64,000 nt of DNA, taken from the NCBI GenBank assembly GCA_964030475.1, contig CAXIPT010000014.1, positions 665,675 through 729,674 of the forward strand, in the 5' to 3' direction. A program made the position numbers and the translations under genes. The stretch comes from Tethya wilhelma (lineage: Eukaryota; Porifera; Demospongiae; Tethyida; Tethyidae). How positions within the stretch are numbered: the stretch's first letter is position 1; every line of letters starts with the position of its first letter. The notes beneath the pieces were generated by a model. That model was not told the origin of the DNA. It saw only the letters and a program-made list of their open reading frames with translations, and ran no database searches. Positions 24,901 through 36,000 of this stretch are shown one piece after another.

Positions 24901-27257
24901 TTTTAATTCGTGCAAATTAAAGCATAAACTTGTGTAAAATCTATAAGCATGTATCATACAAACTGGAATTTTATACCATCATTGTCTATAAGGTCAATAG
25001 TTGCTGTCTCCATATCTACATAAGCTGGTCCAGAATGGACTGCCAAGGACAAGACGTAGCTCTCCAGGTCTTCAACTAAAGTGTCGTCAGCTATCGTCAC
25101 AATCACATTCTTGGTGTCAGCATCAGCAGAATTTACATAAAAGATGACAGACGTTGTGTCCAGTAAAAAGTCTTGTCCTGGACCCTCTGCATGCACATAG
25201 TAAAGAGAAGTACGTGACACACTGCATGTGTGTGTATTCCGATAAATTTTCAATGGCATTCCCAAAGAATCATGCAAATGTAAAACCTACACGAAAATTA
25301 AATGTTTACCTATGGCAGTTCCAACTGAAGCCAACATAGATATGTTACAAATCACAACATCTCTTAGCGTTGAGTTTTCAGGGGTAGTTCTCAGGATTAC
25401 AACCGCACTGATTCCAGTACCATCTCCTTCACCTGGCGGGAAATTAGCTGCTACTATACTTGCAGAGGCAGCTGTGGCAAAAGACAGATTAAATTCTAAG
25501 AATCCTATTGATACCAACTATACAATATAATGCTATACAGAAATGGCCAGGTTATGACATTGTAGGTTAACATATCAAGCTTGCCTGCATGATGTAACTT
25601 TCACATTCAGTTTTAATCAAGCCCATTTTGGTCATTATTTAACTCTTTTAGCATATAATTATTATATTAGAAATGTTCACGGAAGACATATAAGTTCAAC
25701 TGCCATTCAATAAAACTATGATTTAAATTCAGAGTATACTATACAGTATGCACAATCTTGGACCCACCATCATTGTCCTGTAGGTAGATGGTGGCTATAG
25801 ACTCCTTCCCCACTGAGGCTGGTCCAGAGGCAACTGATAGTGATAAGACATATCTCTCCAGGCCTTCGATAAAATAATCATCAGTTATTGACACCATCAC
25901 ATCCCTGGTGTCATTGCCAGAACCTGACGCAAAGCTGAATAAGTCTGAAGGACCAAGTGTATAGTCCACACCTTCTGCATGTTAATTAACATGTAAATAA
26001 TAGTACAATAATGATGAACCCCAGGATGAGGTATGACATGCAAGTCTCAATTTATAGCTTTTACTGACTCAGAATGAAGGTACACATGACCAAATCTAGT
26101 GAACTATGGTGGTTGCTTAATTACAACGTACAAATCGACACTAGCTGACGTTTGTTATACCTTCTCTGAGTGTACCATTGAAGATTTATACTCTTACTGC
26201 ATACATACAATTGCATGGTTACACATACCAATGGCAGTTCCTAGTTCTGCCACCACAGAGACACTGACCACCACATCAGTAGCTAATTCTGAATACTCAG
26301 GAGTAATAAGAAGCCTCACAACTGCACCAATCCCAGTACCTTCTCCTTCACTTGGCGGAGACACAGCAGTTTCAATAGTTACGGAGGCAGCTGAGAATCA
26401 AAGTAATTTTTAAACCTTTTTTTAGACTTGAATACGTGAATACACATCCATCATCTGGTTTACCATCATAGTCTTCTATGTAGACAGTCACTGTGGACAC
26501 ATTCACTGAGACATATCCAGAGGAATATGATAATGATAAGACGTAACTCTCCAGGCCTTCAACTATCAAGTCTTGATATATCGTCACCATCACACCTCTA
26601 GTTTCAGAATTACTTGAAGATGCTGAAAATGTGACTGATGTTGTGTCCAGTGAAAAATCTTGGAAATTACCCACTGAATATATAGGCAAGGGTGAATGTG
26701 GTTAATGTGAGATAAAAATATCAACCAACCTAGAAGGGTGCAACAATCAATACAGCTTACCTACAGCAGATCCCAATGAACCAACCGCTGATACATTGAA
26801 AACTGCTTCGGCTGCCAGTGAAGATTTTTGAGGAGTAGTGGTCAGCATCACGACAGCAGCAACTCCAGATACATGTGAATAATGTTCACTTGGTGGATTG
26901 TCTACAGCTATGATGCTTGCCGAGCCATCTACATCTATGATTTAGAGAAATTAAAGATTGTGACAATCCAAACCATTATACACAACCATAGTAGTACCAA
27001 GAATACAAAGACTTATAATTTTGCTCTCTAAGCATATAACTCCACAAATAATATATCTCCCTCACCATCATTGTCTGCTAAACTGACAGTAGCCACAGAT
27101 GTGTCTATCCATACTACTCCAGTAAAAACATTTTCAATCGACAATACATAGCTCTCCAGCCCTTCAACAAGGGCATCATTAGTGATGGACACTAATATAT
27201 TCTCTATAGTGCCATCACCAGCTATTAAATGCACAACCTTCTTCTTGGTTATATCTC
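14383..27257 (-). CDS. Copy A: Calx-beta/NIDO/AMOP/VWD/EGF transmembrane adhesion protein (5' end missing)
   Basis: About 35 exons encode roughly 2226 residues of a type I membrane protein. The order from the N-terminal side is: half a Calx-beta domain, three Calx-beta domains, NIDO, AMOP, VWD with GDPH, a linker, a Cys-rich module, four EGF-type modules and a further Cys-rich exon, a linker module, eight EGF modules, a membrane-proximal module, a TM helix and a short tail. Exon lengths from my splice calls keep one frame to the stop at 14383-14385. The NIDO-AMOP-VWD core is that of MUC4, mesh and SUSD2-like proteins. The first exon lies at the contig join at 27589, so any signal peptide and further N-terminal domains are not seen. 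The likely role is cell adhesion or matrix at the cell surface. Each block is described in the entries that follow. Confidence 0.85.
16145..17745 (-). CDS. Copy A: array of eight calcium-binding EGF domains
   Basis: Eight exons, each one EGF domain: 17623-17745, 17431-17556, 17237-17359, 17020-17142, 16814-16936, 16627-16749, 16430-16552 and 16145-16267. Seven are exactly 123 bases and one is 126; all begin and end in phase 1. Each starts D/E-I/V-D/N-E-C, the calcium-binding signature, followed by the spacing C-x-N-T-x-G-S-F-x-C-x-C and ends in T-C-D/E/N-G. Such arrays form rigid, calcium-stabilised rods, here holding the N-terminal domains away from the membrane. The near-identical NNGG(C)DQVCTNT repeats suggest recent exon duplication. 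Confidence 0.9.
17814..18449 (-). CDS. Copy A: four-exon linker module between EGF arrays
   Basis: Exons 18346-18449, 18162-18271, 17933-18080 and 17814-17853. The first starts with a proline run ([15 protein letters not shown]), a flexible hinge. The next two encode [20 protein letters not shown] and [20 protein letters not shown], which look like beta-sandwich sequence with one cysteine pair. The last is a 40-base micro-exon encoding [13 protein letters not shown]. The reading frame enters and leaves in phase 1. I do not recognise the family. The membrane-proximal module at 15107-15918 has a similar layout, so this may be a related repeat unit. Confidence 0.65.
18563..19676 (-). CDS. Copy A: EGF-like modules 1-4 and Cys-rich exon
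   Basis: Five phase-1 exons: 19557-19676 ([20 protein letters not shown] type), 19377-19499 ([20 protein letters not shown]), 19151-19273 (a [19 protein letters not shown] module), 18783-18899 ([20 protein letters not shown]) and 18563-18706 ([20 protein letters not shown]). Three begin with the calcium-binding EGF signature; the third has the C-x-x-GGGC pattern seen in LDL-receptor-type EGF repeats. All five have counterparts in copy B at 28055-30077 with only scattered substitutions. Confidence 0.88.
19762..20673 (-). CDS. Copy A: post-VWD linker, beta domain and Cys-rich EGF-like exon
   Basis: Exons 20440-20673, 19999-20355 and 19762-19917. The first carries a basic dibasic-type site, [17 protein letters not shown], that fits a furin R-x-K-R cleavage motif, followed by an acidic stretch. 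The second encodes a cadherin- or Ig-like beta region (TFRVNL-type strand, [40 protein letters not shown]) as found after the VWD in MUC4- and mesh-like proteins, ending in a Cys-rich piece ([13 protein letters not shown]). The third ([20 protein letters not shown]) is an incomplete EGF-like repeat. Copy B keeps the same three exons and the furin-like site. Confidence 0.75.
20971..21808 (-). CDS. Copy A: VWD domain with GDPH motif
   Basis: Two exons, 21597-21808 and 20971-21340. The first begins [20 protein letters not shown]; the GDPH tetrapeptide is the autocatalytic Asp-Pro cleavage motif of the VWD domains of MUC2 and MUC4. It continues with [22 protein letters not shown]. The second ends with [19 protein letters not shown], which matches the usual VWD G-L-x-G-x-x-D-x-x-x-x-N-D-F pattern. 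Cleavage within GDPH would produce two chains held together, as in MUC4. Whether it occurs here is an inference. Confidence 0.85.
22206..23018 (-). CDS. Copy A: end of NIDO and AMOP domain
   Basis: Exons 22480-23018 and 22206-22402. The 539-base exon starts with the last NIDO strands ([40 protein letters not shown]) and then has a basic stretch [10 protein letters not shown] that fits a furin site. The AMOP domain follows, with C-x-x-G-x-R-W and [18 protein letters not shown], finishing HCCYN. The next exon contributes [20 protein letters not shown] and [22 protein letters not shown]. The conserved cysteines of AMOP are all present. Copy B has an exon of exactly the same length, 539 bases. 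Confidence 0.85.
23080..24897 (-). CDS. Copy A: NIDO domain
   Basis: Exons 24755-24897 and 23080-23448. The first reads [20 protein letters not shown]...[16 protein letters not shown]. The second begins [20 protein letters not shown] and runs through [20 protein letters not shown] to [19 protein letters not shown]. The N-G-x-I-S-L-G, F-W-(x)-D-V-D and T-F/W-x-V-x-W segments are diagnostic of the NIDO domain of nidogen, tectorin and MUC4. A transposon of about 1 kb (23570-24597) occupies the intron between the two exons. Confidence 0.88.
23570..24597. mobile_element. Composite 1-kb repeat, copy 1
   Basis: The first part (about 23570-23985) is a hairpin: GTAGGAATGGGCAGTGC...CAAGGCATGTCTCAATTTCG at 23601-23660 is inverted at 23895-23962. 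The second part (about 24125-24597) is unique sequence ending CCATTCCTACTATACGTACTACCGTACGTA. The same two-part order recurs at 28238-29233, and the second part alone at 27591-28000. Non-coding; it sits in the NIDO intron of copy A. Confidence 0.8.
24977..27257 (-). CDS. Copy A: three and a half Calx-beta domains
   Basis: Exons 27066-27257 (second half only), 26761-26928 with 26464-26673, 26229-26390 with 25768-25974, and 25310-25471 with 24977-25186. Each domain is split into an N-terminal exon (AASxSI...PPGEGDG...VxLxTxP) and a C-terminal exon (DFxLxTTSVxFxxxSxDxxTxxVxVxIxDDxLVEGxESYVLSL...VxLxDNDG). DxDG and the D-D/E-x-x-x-E-x-x-E patterns are the calcium-binding parts of Calx-beta. The first half of the N-terminal-most domain is missing, because the sequence joins another contig at 27589. 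The four domains correspond to the last four of copy B. Confidence 0.85.
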
Positions 27258-27588
27258 CTGAACGGTATGACAAAATTTTACCCCCTTTTGATAGATTGTA
27301 CTTTATGATGATACAATCCTGATTTCAAGCTTTGGTTGCCATAGCAACAGGGGAAGTCCTCCAGAAAATGAATTATTCATATTTTTAGTGATAATGTTAA
27401 AACTTCATGAATATTAATTTTATAATTTGGAAAATTTGTAAATTGTAATAGAAAGGTTATATTTTGAGGAAATGTAATAATATTTAGCAAAGAAGGTAGT
27501 AGATTTAGTCATTTTTGGTTGTTTTGCTAATTGACCCAGGCCTTAATAGCGTAGAGATATACTGTAGCAATCATAAATGATTACTCAT
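27258..27588. other. Sequence ending at a contig join
   Basis: AT-rich sequence with no recognisable exon up to the N at 27589. The upstream half of the Calx-beta domain encoded at 27066-27257 would be expected here or beyond the join and is absent. Confidence 0.6.
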
Positions 27589-27589
27589 N
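27589..27589. other. Single N, probable contig join
   Basis: The single ambiguous base lies exactly where sequence switches to the interior of the 1-kb repeat family. Copy B loses its 3' exons and copy A its 5' exons at this point. Confidence 0.7.
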
Positions 27590-27590
27590 A

Positions 27591-28000
27591 GTTTCAAAGC
27601 TTTCTAGTTTTTGTTTAGGCCTATTTATGATCAAAACGAGTATCAAGGAATGTAGTACCTATGAAAAGAACTTACTTTGTGCTGTCAAAGTTGGCTCAAC
27701 ACATTCTGGTTCTGTGGAAATCCTTTTCAAGTAAGTCAGTTAGGAAGTACGTAAGTAAGTTAGATGAACAAAAATGGCACTATGGTGGCTTCCCACTAGC
27801 GCTCTCCACGAGAGCTGTGGAAAGTTTTTGTGAGTCTTAGGCCTTGCATGCAGTTGGTAATCTGTCAGTAAGAACCTCTGAGCAACTTTGAAGCTTTAAT
27901 TTTGTTTGACTAAATTTTTATAGTGACCAACATTTTGTATTGTGTCTATGGGACAGTCGACCCATTCCTACTATACGTACTACCGTACGTATGATTGTAC
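27591..28000. mobile_element. Composite 1-kb repeat, truncated copy 2
   Basis: Matches the right-hand part of the copies at 24190-24597 and 28825-29233 (GTTTCAAAGCTTTCTAGTTT at the left; CTATACGTACTACCGTACGT at the right). It begins abruptly at the N, so its truncation is probably due to the assembly. Confidence 0.8.
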
Positions 28001-28054
28001 TAAAAATTACAACCGTATACGGAAGTTGTCACAGCAAGTTAAGAATACACATAC

Positions 28055-30077
28055 TTTGGCAGGTTCCATTTGAGTCTCTGGCAAATCCTGGTACACACAG
28101 GCACTCAAACAATCCTTCACCATTTGAACACTGGGTGTTTGGATCGTTAACACACAAGTCAATCGCATCAAAAGCAGCTTCAAAACACTCATCTATGTCT
28201 GTTTAGAAAAACAAATGTGATGATTATATAATTCTACAAGTAGTAAAAATTTCAAAAAAATAAGTAGTGTAGGAATGGGCAGTGCGGTAAAAAGCATTGG
28301 AACAAGGCATGTCTCAATTTCGGCACATGACTACTTCATTTTTAGTTTATTCTTGATCCCTAATACGGATCCTCAGTGTCATAAATGCAACAAAGATCTG
28401 TATAGTACCATAGCTTATTGTTGCATTGGTTCAATCTAATCAGTTGGCTAAGCAGTGGAGTAAACCATTATAAAACAGGCAACTTAAACTGGTCTGCCAG
28501 CCAAGAGTTGGGCATAAAAAATGAAGTAGTCATGTGCCGAAATTGAGACATGCCTTGTTCCAATGCTTTTTACCGCACTGCCCATTCCTACACTACTTAT
28601 TTTTTTGAAATTTTTACTACTTGTTCATTCATTTTTTTCAACACTACAGTGAGGAGACTATCAGAGACTGGTTAGTCCCTACAAAAAGCATGAATAGCAG
28701 CTACAATGCTGATACTGGAAAAGGGTAATGCGCATGCGCATAATAATGCCACGTGTATACATGACCTTTGAACTCTACCTACAAGATGGCTGCAGTGTAG
28801 TACATGAATTTATACACTAAGCTTCAAAGCTTTCTAGTTTCTGTTTAGGCCTGTTTGAGATTGAAACAAGTATCAAGGAATGTAGTACCAATGAAAAGAA
28901 CTTACTTTGTACTGTCAAAGTTGGCTCAACACATTTTGGTTCTCTGGAAATCCTTTTCAAGTAAGTCAGTTAGGAAGTACGTACGTAAGTAAGTAAGTAC
29001 GTTAGGAGAACAAAAATGGCACTATGGTGGCTTCCCAATAGCGCTCACTACGTGTGCTGAAGAAAGTTTTTGTGAGCTTTAGGCCTTGCATGCAATTGGT
29101 AATCTGTCAGTAAGAGCCTCTGAGCACCTTTAAAGTTTTAATTTTGTTTGACTAGATTTTTATAGTAGCCAACATTTTGTATGGTGTCTATGGGACAGTC
29201 GGCCCATTCCTACTATACGTACTACCGTACGTATGATACCCATGTCTAAACTAAACTTCAGTGCAACTCCACCAGCTACCTTCACAAGTTCTTCCATTGC
29301 TGAGGAGCCGGTAACCACCGTTACACGCACATTCAAATGATCCAATCATGTTTAGACAATTTTGATCGCAAGTAGAATTGAGACACTCATTAATATCTAA
29401 TGGACAATGTACATGACAGTCTCCACAGACATACATGATCAAAAAGTCATTGACTCAACAACCTATATATACGCATTCATCTATTTATAACTGGACAAGA
29501 TCAGGTTGAGGAATGTATAAGCTTTGCATGTGCATGTACAGAAAATCTTACCAACACATTGCATCCCTCCTGGCATAAACAGCTGGAGTCCAAGAGGACA
29601 AAAGCACTGAGCAGCTCCATCAATGACAGCACAAATGTGAGAACAACCACCACCATCATCACAGGGTTGATCAACTATTATATGCAGCACCACACAATAA
29701 TATTGTCATGATAGGTGCATATGTTGTGTGTTAAAATGTTGTTACTTGTAAACATACCTGTACAGTTTCTACCATCGGCATTGAGAGTAAACCCAGGTTC
29801 ACAGCTACAACTGTATGAACCCACATTGTTGATACACACTTGGTCACAATCGTGTAAACTCTCAGCACATTCATTGATGTCTGCATGAGGACAACACAAT
29901 GCAAACTCAACAATAATCAGTAAACTGTTTCAGTTATCAATTCTACCACAATCATACCTTCACAATGGGTACTGTTAACCAGCTGAAAGCCTTCAGAACA
30001 ATCACACTGATAACTGCCTTCAGTATTGACACACAAGTCTTCACATTGAGTTGAATTGGATGCACACTCATCAACGT
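28055..30077 (-). CDS. Copy B: EGF-like modules
   Basis: Exons 29958-30077 ([20 protein letters not shown]), 29758-29880 ([20 protein letters not shown]), 29552-29674 ([20 protein letters not shown]), 29280-29396 ([20 protein letters not shown]) and 28055-28198 ([20 protein letters not shown]). Lengths 120, 123, 123, 117 and 144 are identical to the exons of copy A at 18563-19676, and protein identity is very high. The next exon, the proline-hinge module of copy A, has no partner because the sequence ends in a repeat and the N at 27589. Confidence 0.88.
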
Positions 30078-33000
30078 CTAAAATATTATCAGCGCACAAT
30101 TGGACATTATGCTTTATGCATTCACACGTTGTCATGCATTATATATGCATTGTCAGTCAAGTAAATGACAAAGGAAGCCGCATACCATAGCATTTGAATC
30201 CATCCCCAGTAAATCCAAGTGGACATGCTCCACATACAGCTCCAGTACCAGGAGCTGGAATGTCCAAACACTCCACTCCTTCAAAGCACTCAATTTCACT
30301 ACATCCATTACGATCCTCTTCACAGAATTCACCACTGAAAGCTGAAGGAATTTTCCCACCACATACATGTACACATGACCTGTAGTTACCTTGTACGACA
30401 GTGCTGGACTAACCTTCACTACACAAGCAATCCATTGTTATAGTCACATTGGTTGTAAGCAATCCTTCAATAGTACACTCGCCTTCGTTAGCACAGGCAC
30501 ACACCTCCACAGTTGGTGTGTGAGTGGTGGAAGCATTCCTAGTGTCAGTTGCTACAAAGACTAGAGGCTCATTTGTCAATTCTTGGAGAGTCCATCTGAA
30601 ATAGAACACTCCTTTCGTTAAATCTTCAAAGACAGAGTAAGATGGAAGTCCTCCTTGTATAGCTACTGTGAAGTTGTCACCAGGGTCTACCACTTCAATG
30701 GTATACACTGATTCCTCTCTCAAGTTGACTCTGAAAGTTCCACTTGCAGTGATATTTGGAGCCAAGTTTTCTACAACCATTCAAAGCCACAAAATGTTTG
30801 AATGACATAAACTGACAATAATCCTCTGTGCGAGACAATTTTACCCATATTGAACATACCAAATTGATCTCGGGTTTCATTTGCTTCTTGTTGCTCATTC
30901 ACTGTCCTGGCTGCAAACTCCGTGTCGTTTGTGACCACCAAATCAAATATGCACTGTTCATTTCCCTCACAGAATTCAAACTGATCATTTGAGGCCACCA
31001 ATTCATCAAAGAAGATGGGCTCAAAATCATCCACCACTTGACGTTTCTTGCGATCTTCTTGAACAAAGAACATGCTCTCATTGGGATCAATCCTCCCTGT
31101 AAAAAGATTAGCACTAGTTTTTAGATTGAGAAAATTTTGGTGCTAAAATTTTTTGCTGACAAGCTTTACCGATGAAAACTAAACACAATGAAAACATAAT
31201 TTGTCGGGCAATCTTCTTGAAACCGATTGCCACCGTAGACGCATATACAATTTTTTTTGTGGAAATTTTTAGACTATCATAATAATATTATACTTACATG
31301 ATTCATCGTACATTGAATACAATACATTTTCAGGAACATTAAGCCCAAGATTTGTTCCATCTCTCAGCTTTAAATCATTGCTGGGATCGTGGTCAAACTG
31401 TCCAAAGAGACCTTGAGTCCTTCCAGAAAATATTTGAGGCACCAGGGCTTCCACTCTCATATAGACATGCTGACAGCTTTGATATGCATCAGCTTTTACC
31501 ACAACACCACTTTCGTAAAAGGCAGCAACTAATCTGCGATTGTTAACTTTCAACAGCATTGATCTCATATCACCATCATAATAAGGCACCCCAACTTGAA
31601 GTTGGTTAGTAATTTCCACTCGATCTGGAGCCGTTCGAAACACTCTGAAAGCAGTTGGAGGCTCACCAAACTACATCATTAAAAACTACCACTATACCTT
31701 AACAATGCATACAATAATCTGAAATACACTAATGTACCTGATATGAGAGGATATTCGGCTCTCCAAATGCAATTCCTGTGTGCCAAGTAACCCCTCTTGG
31801 GGGGCACTGCCCAGTTCCTTGTCGGCCCTGTAATGAAAACAAGATGCTTCCATCTTCGCTCAAAACATCCAAGGTGGAGTATGTTCCTCGTCCTTGGAAG
31901 TGGTAGTAAGTGGAAGGTCGATCAAATGTCAGATAATGAGGATCCCCAACTCCAACAGCTATACAAGAGTGCAAAATAATATGGCACTGTTACATAGCTA
32001 CAATTATGATTGGATGAGATTCAGTACACTACAATTTAATGTAACCTAAAGTCTTTTGTATAATTATGTTTGCATGATGCTTTGACATAAGCTTCTATAT
32101 CATAATTATACACCTCATGCACGCAGCCATGCTAATATTAGTGAATCCTTACCAACAACTGGTGGCTTGTACATAGAGCCATCATTGATTGGTCGTCGGT
32201 TAGCATATAACTGACAAAAGTCTGAATTCATTACACTACAACATGTTTTCCTATAAGGTTCTTCATGAAGCTTATATCCATTGTTATCAATAAGTGGATG
32301 GTAGAGTAGTAAACCACCTGCCATTGGACCAGGATCAACTATTAAGTGCCTGTATAAATATAAATTAACCAAGAGTTAGCATGTATTATTTATTATCAAA
32401 CATTGCCATACATATATCTGTACTTACGCAGCGTATGTGCGTCTTGGTCTGATAAATACTTGATTAAATTAATTATTCTACACAAACCAGGGCAGTATAC
32501 CAACTAATAATTGTGTAAAAATACTGTAAATAAATAAAATATTGTGTACAAATACATAAAGTAAACTTGGTCAATGTCTAATCCTGCCTAAACTGTAAAC
32601 TGCAAGCCTTAATTACTAACAGCATATTTAATTTCTTTAACACTTTTTAAGTGACCAAATCACTTGTATTGACCACCTCTACTTGTGCAAGCATGTACCC
32701 ACACGATCATTCAACTTATAGTTTACATCGCAACATAATTATAATACTATCAGCTCACAATTAAATCTGGTGGTGCTTACCCAGCTGAATCATAACAGCA
32801 ATGTTGTGTTATTGTGAATTGAGACAGAGGTGGACCTTCCAATCTAATTGGCTTCCCAGTGATATAGCAGTTAGGGTTGTCAACTGAGCCAAATTTGATA
32901 AATCTTCCAATATCCATTTCAGCATGATTTTGTGTAGTGGGACAAGAGAGTAGATCTTGAGCTACTGAATGTATTTTAGAAGTTTCAATAAGGTTCCGAC

Positions 33001-36000
33001 GTGGTCCTTGTATACATTGCACCATTGTAATCTGTGTTAGACCACCAGTTCCTCCGATTGTACCACCAACTCCAAAGCCCATTGTTTGATGTTGAACGGC
33101 ACGTTTTCTGCGTTTTTTGGTGTTCAAACAAGATACGACATCTCCTATGAGTGAAAATCCAGAAGCAGGATGGTTTTCGAATATTTCTCGAGATGCCATG
33201 TAGCCAACGGTGGCAGCATCATTTCCAAAGCCACTCCATTGTATCTCACCACAGATGTAGTTGTAGATGGCAAATGTGTTACTGAAGTTAGTAACAAGAA
33301 TGGCTTGGAAATTGTTAGTCTGCATGGTTTAATAAAAGTACACAATAATAATTATAGCAATATCACATACAGCAACACAGAAGTTGTATATTAGTACACT
33401 GAGTACAAAAAACATTAGAAATGTAATGCAAACATATAGGAATGGCCAAATCGTAAAAAACTTTGAGCAAACAAGATAGGAATGGTTGTGAGATTGAGCG
33501 ACTTGGAGTTCATTCCTGTGTCTACAACGTCATTGAGCTCAGTAGGGATATGAACATACGGGACATAGTGAAATGAACTCCTTGCTCAATCTGACAACCA
33601 TTCCTATCTTGCTTGCTTGCTTTTTTACAATTTGGTCATTCCTATGCTTGCATTGCATTTCTAATGTTTTTTGTAGTTGTAAGCAATGCCTTTAAGTTAT
33701 AGATAGTCCAAATAAGTATGTGATTATACATAGTAACCCTTTGCCCAAGATTTAATACTGTACTTGTGCGGTGTACTGTACATTTTTTAAAAATTTTTTT
33801 AGAAGGAGTTGTCATAGTGATACTTGTGTTAATGTGTATTATACTGTAGATCTTGGTGATTATGAAGAAGTCCAAGAAAAGAGTTTTTTGCTGCAACATG
33901 CTACTAGATGATATATTTATTTCATTCACTAAACAAAGTAAAAATTAATTATATAAATGTACTGATTATAGGATACGGCAACTAGAATCATTTTACAAAT
34001 TTGAGGGCAGTTTTGAGCTCACTGATTATGTTGTGTTTCATCTAGATTCTCTAGAAGTTCAAACACTCCTTCCCAGGATATGGAGTTGTGGGAAGAACTG
34101 TCTTCTAACCATTTGGTGAGCACTGCAATGCAACATGGTTTGGGATTTCTCAAATTCTTCATAATAATAGAGATGGCTTTAAGACTGCCATGTTTCATGC
34201 TGAAATATATTGCCAGATCCTGCCATTTTGGACAGATGGTTTTAATCACATGGCACCTATTAGTTTCTCCTGCAGCATTTCTCCACTTGATGATGTTTAA
34301 GCTCTTTAGATTAGGAGGAAGTCATCAGTCTTAGAAAAGTGTACTGGTGCTCCTTAATAAATTTGAACTAGATAAAGGATTGCTGATTCAACAGATAAGA
34401 TATGCATGTACTTAGAAATTAACAAGCTATAAATATTATTCACATGATCTCTCAAGATATGCCTTGCTAACTTTTGGAGCTGGAGGATCATCTTAAAGAT
34501 GGCTGTTTTGCTAAAGGGAGGATGTGTCATTGACCAAAGCAACGAGCTGGATAAGAGTCCCTGTGATGTGCTCATCAAGGGAGACAAGATAGCTAAAGTT
34601 GGAGAAGACCTTCCACTGCCTGAACGAGCTCAATTATTTGATGCTTCTGGTTGCTTGGTGTACTCTTTGGGTACATAATTATAAAGATACAAAATTATTG
34701 CGGCACAGTTCCACAACAAATCATGTCTGGCTACAGTATAGAACCTCCAATCAATAATCGACCCTCCAAGATATAGGGACAACATATTTTACAAAGGATG
34801 TTTCTTTGTTCCCAAAAATTCCAATTCTCTATTACACCCACATGTAGCAATACAAACAGAACCTCCAAGAAGAGGACAACCTCTCTATGTAGCTATACAA
34901 AGGACAAACAAGCCTCGTTCCCAGGCTTTGTACCCCCGTATTTAATTCTTAAGTTGTTTAGTGGTTACATGCGGATGGCTTCAATGGTTGTTTACTGGTC
35001 ACATGTGGATGACTTTATTGGTTGTTTACTGGTCACATGTGGATGACTTCATCGGTACTCAAGGTGATCGTAATTGTGAAATTTGGATAGGCAGCTTCTC
35101 CAATCAAGACGAGTTCAATACAGGAGCGTTAACTTTGTCAGAATGGACAAGAAAGTATTTGTGTGGGAGCCTAATAGTTTCCTTTTCATTTTTACACGGC
35201 CATTTTTCACCACAGTCGTGATAGTGTTTGTGTGCACCTGGATTTTATCTCCTCTAGTTGTCACTCTTTGCCGTAAAGTGGTTCCCAGATTCAGTGCTAT
35301 CAGGCCAAAGGACCTGTCAGTGTTTAAGACTTTTCTTGCATCAACCCTTCACGCCATTGTGACAGCATCACTTTCAGTTTACATCCTCACTTATGGTCTT
35401 ATGGGGAGCAACCGTCTCTTCTCAAAATCACCACTTGGCTTTGCAAGCATGCAAATCACCTTGGGGTACTTTGTCGGAGACTTTATTGTTATTTTGTGTG
35501 ACCCTCACTTGAGAAAAAGTCCTGACTATTTTGCTCACCACATAGCAGCAATAGTTGGTGTATCACTTGTATTGTATAATCAAGGAAAGGGCATGTTCTT
35601 TATTGTGTATCGTATGCTTGCTGAAATCTCCACTCCATTTGTGAATGGAGTTCAACTTTTGAAAATGACAAAGAATCAGGAAAGCAAATGGTTCCTATAT
35701 TTAGCCTGGCCAATGATAATCACTTTCTTCATATTTCGGATTGCAGTTATCCCTTGGCACTGGTATGAAATTTATGTTCATGTCTATAATAATCCTGCTG
35801 CAGATCATCTAGTTTCAACGCTTTATAAGTACTGGTTCTATATCAACTATTTTGCATTTGATGCAATAAACTTGTGGTGGTTTAAAAAGATGGTACATAA
35901 GGGCATCAACCACATTTATCAGATGTAATTGAAGAATATAATAATTATTACTATATATATATAGTGTATTATAATAAAAATAATTATGTAGTTTGTGTAT

